64,000 bases of DNA from assembly GCF_024055715.1 (NCBI RefSeq), contig NZ_JAMXMV010000031.1, positions 1 through 64,000 of the forward strand, read 5' to 3'. The stretch's first letter is position 1, and each line of letters starts with the position of its first letter. The notes beneath the pieces were generated by a model that saw nothing but the letters and a program-made list of their open reading frames with translations, did not search any database and was not told the origin of the DNA. Positions 63,718 to 64,000 of this stretch are shown one piece after another. The DNA is from Actinoallomurus soli (lineage in GTDB: Bacteria > Actinomycetota > Actinomycetes > Streptosporangiales > Streptosporangiaceae). The position numbers were made by a program, and so were the translations under genes.

Positions 63718-64000
63718 GGGCAATTCTGATGGCGGGGGCCTGCCTGATGCTGGCCCCTTCGATCGCCGCGTGCGGGGATGGAGCCGTTCGGGCAGAACCG
63801 GCGAGTGCCGCCGTACAGTCAAAGATCGCATGGCGGCAATGCCAAGGTGGCCAGGGCGACGTGCAGTGCGGGAGCGTCAGCGTGCCGCTGGACTGGAGCA
63901 GGCCGCGTGGACGCCGGATCGAGATCGCGATCGTCCGTCGGGCGGCGACGCAGCCGTCGCGCCGGATCGGCGCCCTCGTCTTCCTCCCCGGTGGTCCCGG
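63718..64000 (+). CDS. Secreted TAP-like alpha/beta hydrolase, 5' part only
   Basis: The first 94 codons of a gene that runs off the window. MLNRAILMAGACLMLAPSIA, then ACGDGA, gives a signal peptide with a lipobox (SIAAC). The mature start KIAWRQCQGGQGDVQCGSVS then VPLDWSRPRGRRIEIAIVRR and GALVFLPGGPG-type residues is the N-terminal block of the actinomycete tripeptidyl aminopeptidase/SlpD-like family: W-x-x-C, C-x-x-VxVPLDW-x-RP, and the oxyanion-hole L-PGGPG. ATG 63718 has GAGGAG upstream; an in-frame ATG six bases earlier is an alternative. The catalytic triad lies outside. Confidence 0.85.

Overview
The window comes from the chromosome of a high-GC, mycelial-type actinobacterium, probably of the Streptosporangiales/Thermomonosporaceae kind (Actinomadura or Actinoallomurus-like). 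The evidence is the GC-rich codon use with many GTG starts and ATGA/GTGA overlaps, a WhiB-like protein, SigE-family and other ECF sigma factors, several TetR regulators, an Xre/ATPase pair of the actinomycete type, and secreted glycosidases carrying CBM2 modules. The taxon is an inference from gene content; no rRNA or complete tRNA is present.

Layout. 1-4.4 kb is an eroded accessory region. It holds the 3' half of a tRNA-Gly gene (966-1009), read as an integration scar, plus a second scar 600 bp further on, a 142-bp perfect direct repeat, a 153-nt hairpin element, small immunity-like genes (Imm32-like, DUF6896-like), an orphan zinc-binding anti-sigma-like protein and small hypothetical genes. 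4.7-6.4 kb is an ECF sigma/anti-sigma pair. 6.5-12.4 kb is a mixed run: HbpS-like, SRPBCC, a stand-alone UTRA domain, remnants of a GNAT and an MBL-fold gene, a TetR/SDR pair with a palindromic operator, an FBP zinc-finger protein and a secreted Ala/Pro-rich protein. 12.4-17.3 kb (minus) is a coupled HSP90-family / large TPR / cupin operon. 17.6-21.5 kb holds an SDR/TetR pair, an hsp20-merR heat-shock pair, and a truncated Xre/ATPase pair. 22-31.3 kb holds AtuA-DUF1275, a UPF0718 permease with a His-rich TIGR03943 subunit, a secreted 5'-nucleotidase, a TetR/OsmC pair with a clear operator, and a SigE-family sigma factor with its likely membrane anti-sigma.

31.4-46 kb, with an outlier at 51-53.4 kb, is a hemicellulose-utilisation region. 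A GH3 beta-glycosidase is divergent from an ABC-transport operon (Tat-lipoprotein binding protein, two permeases) that continues through a GH30 enzyme, a Gfo/Idh/MocA dehydrogenase, a PmoA/DUF6807 protein and a cupin. A LysR divergon, a CBM2-tethered AA10 LPMO, a CBM2-tethered GH10 xylanase and a GH74 xyloglucanase follow. Together these suggest secreted attack on xylan, xyloglucan and cellulose, oligosaccharide import using an ATPase encoded elsewhere, and intracellular trimming. No LacI-type regulator or ATPase gene is present.

46-64 kb holds a decayed tetR, a two-gene operon of small paralogue-type proteins, an HTH/TPR regulator, a secreted phospholipase D-like protein, a glycosyltransferase operon followed by a SLATT-domain membrane protein with a 33-bp tandem repeat at its 3' end, and a Wbl operon. 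The Wbl operon has a striking double palindrome upstream and begins with a mini-protein resembling the glutamyl-tRNA reductase dimerisation domain. A rhomboid protease, an SDR, a membrane-anchored repeat protein, an acyl-CoA dehydrogenase, a lipoprotein and the start of a secreted TAP-like hydrolase complete the window.

The best candidates for something undescribed are the HSP90-TPR-cupin operon, the GluTR-like mini-protein/Wbl operon with its operator, the glycosyltransferase/SLATT unit, and the integration-scar and repeat structure of the first 3 kb.
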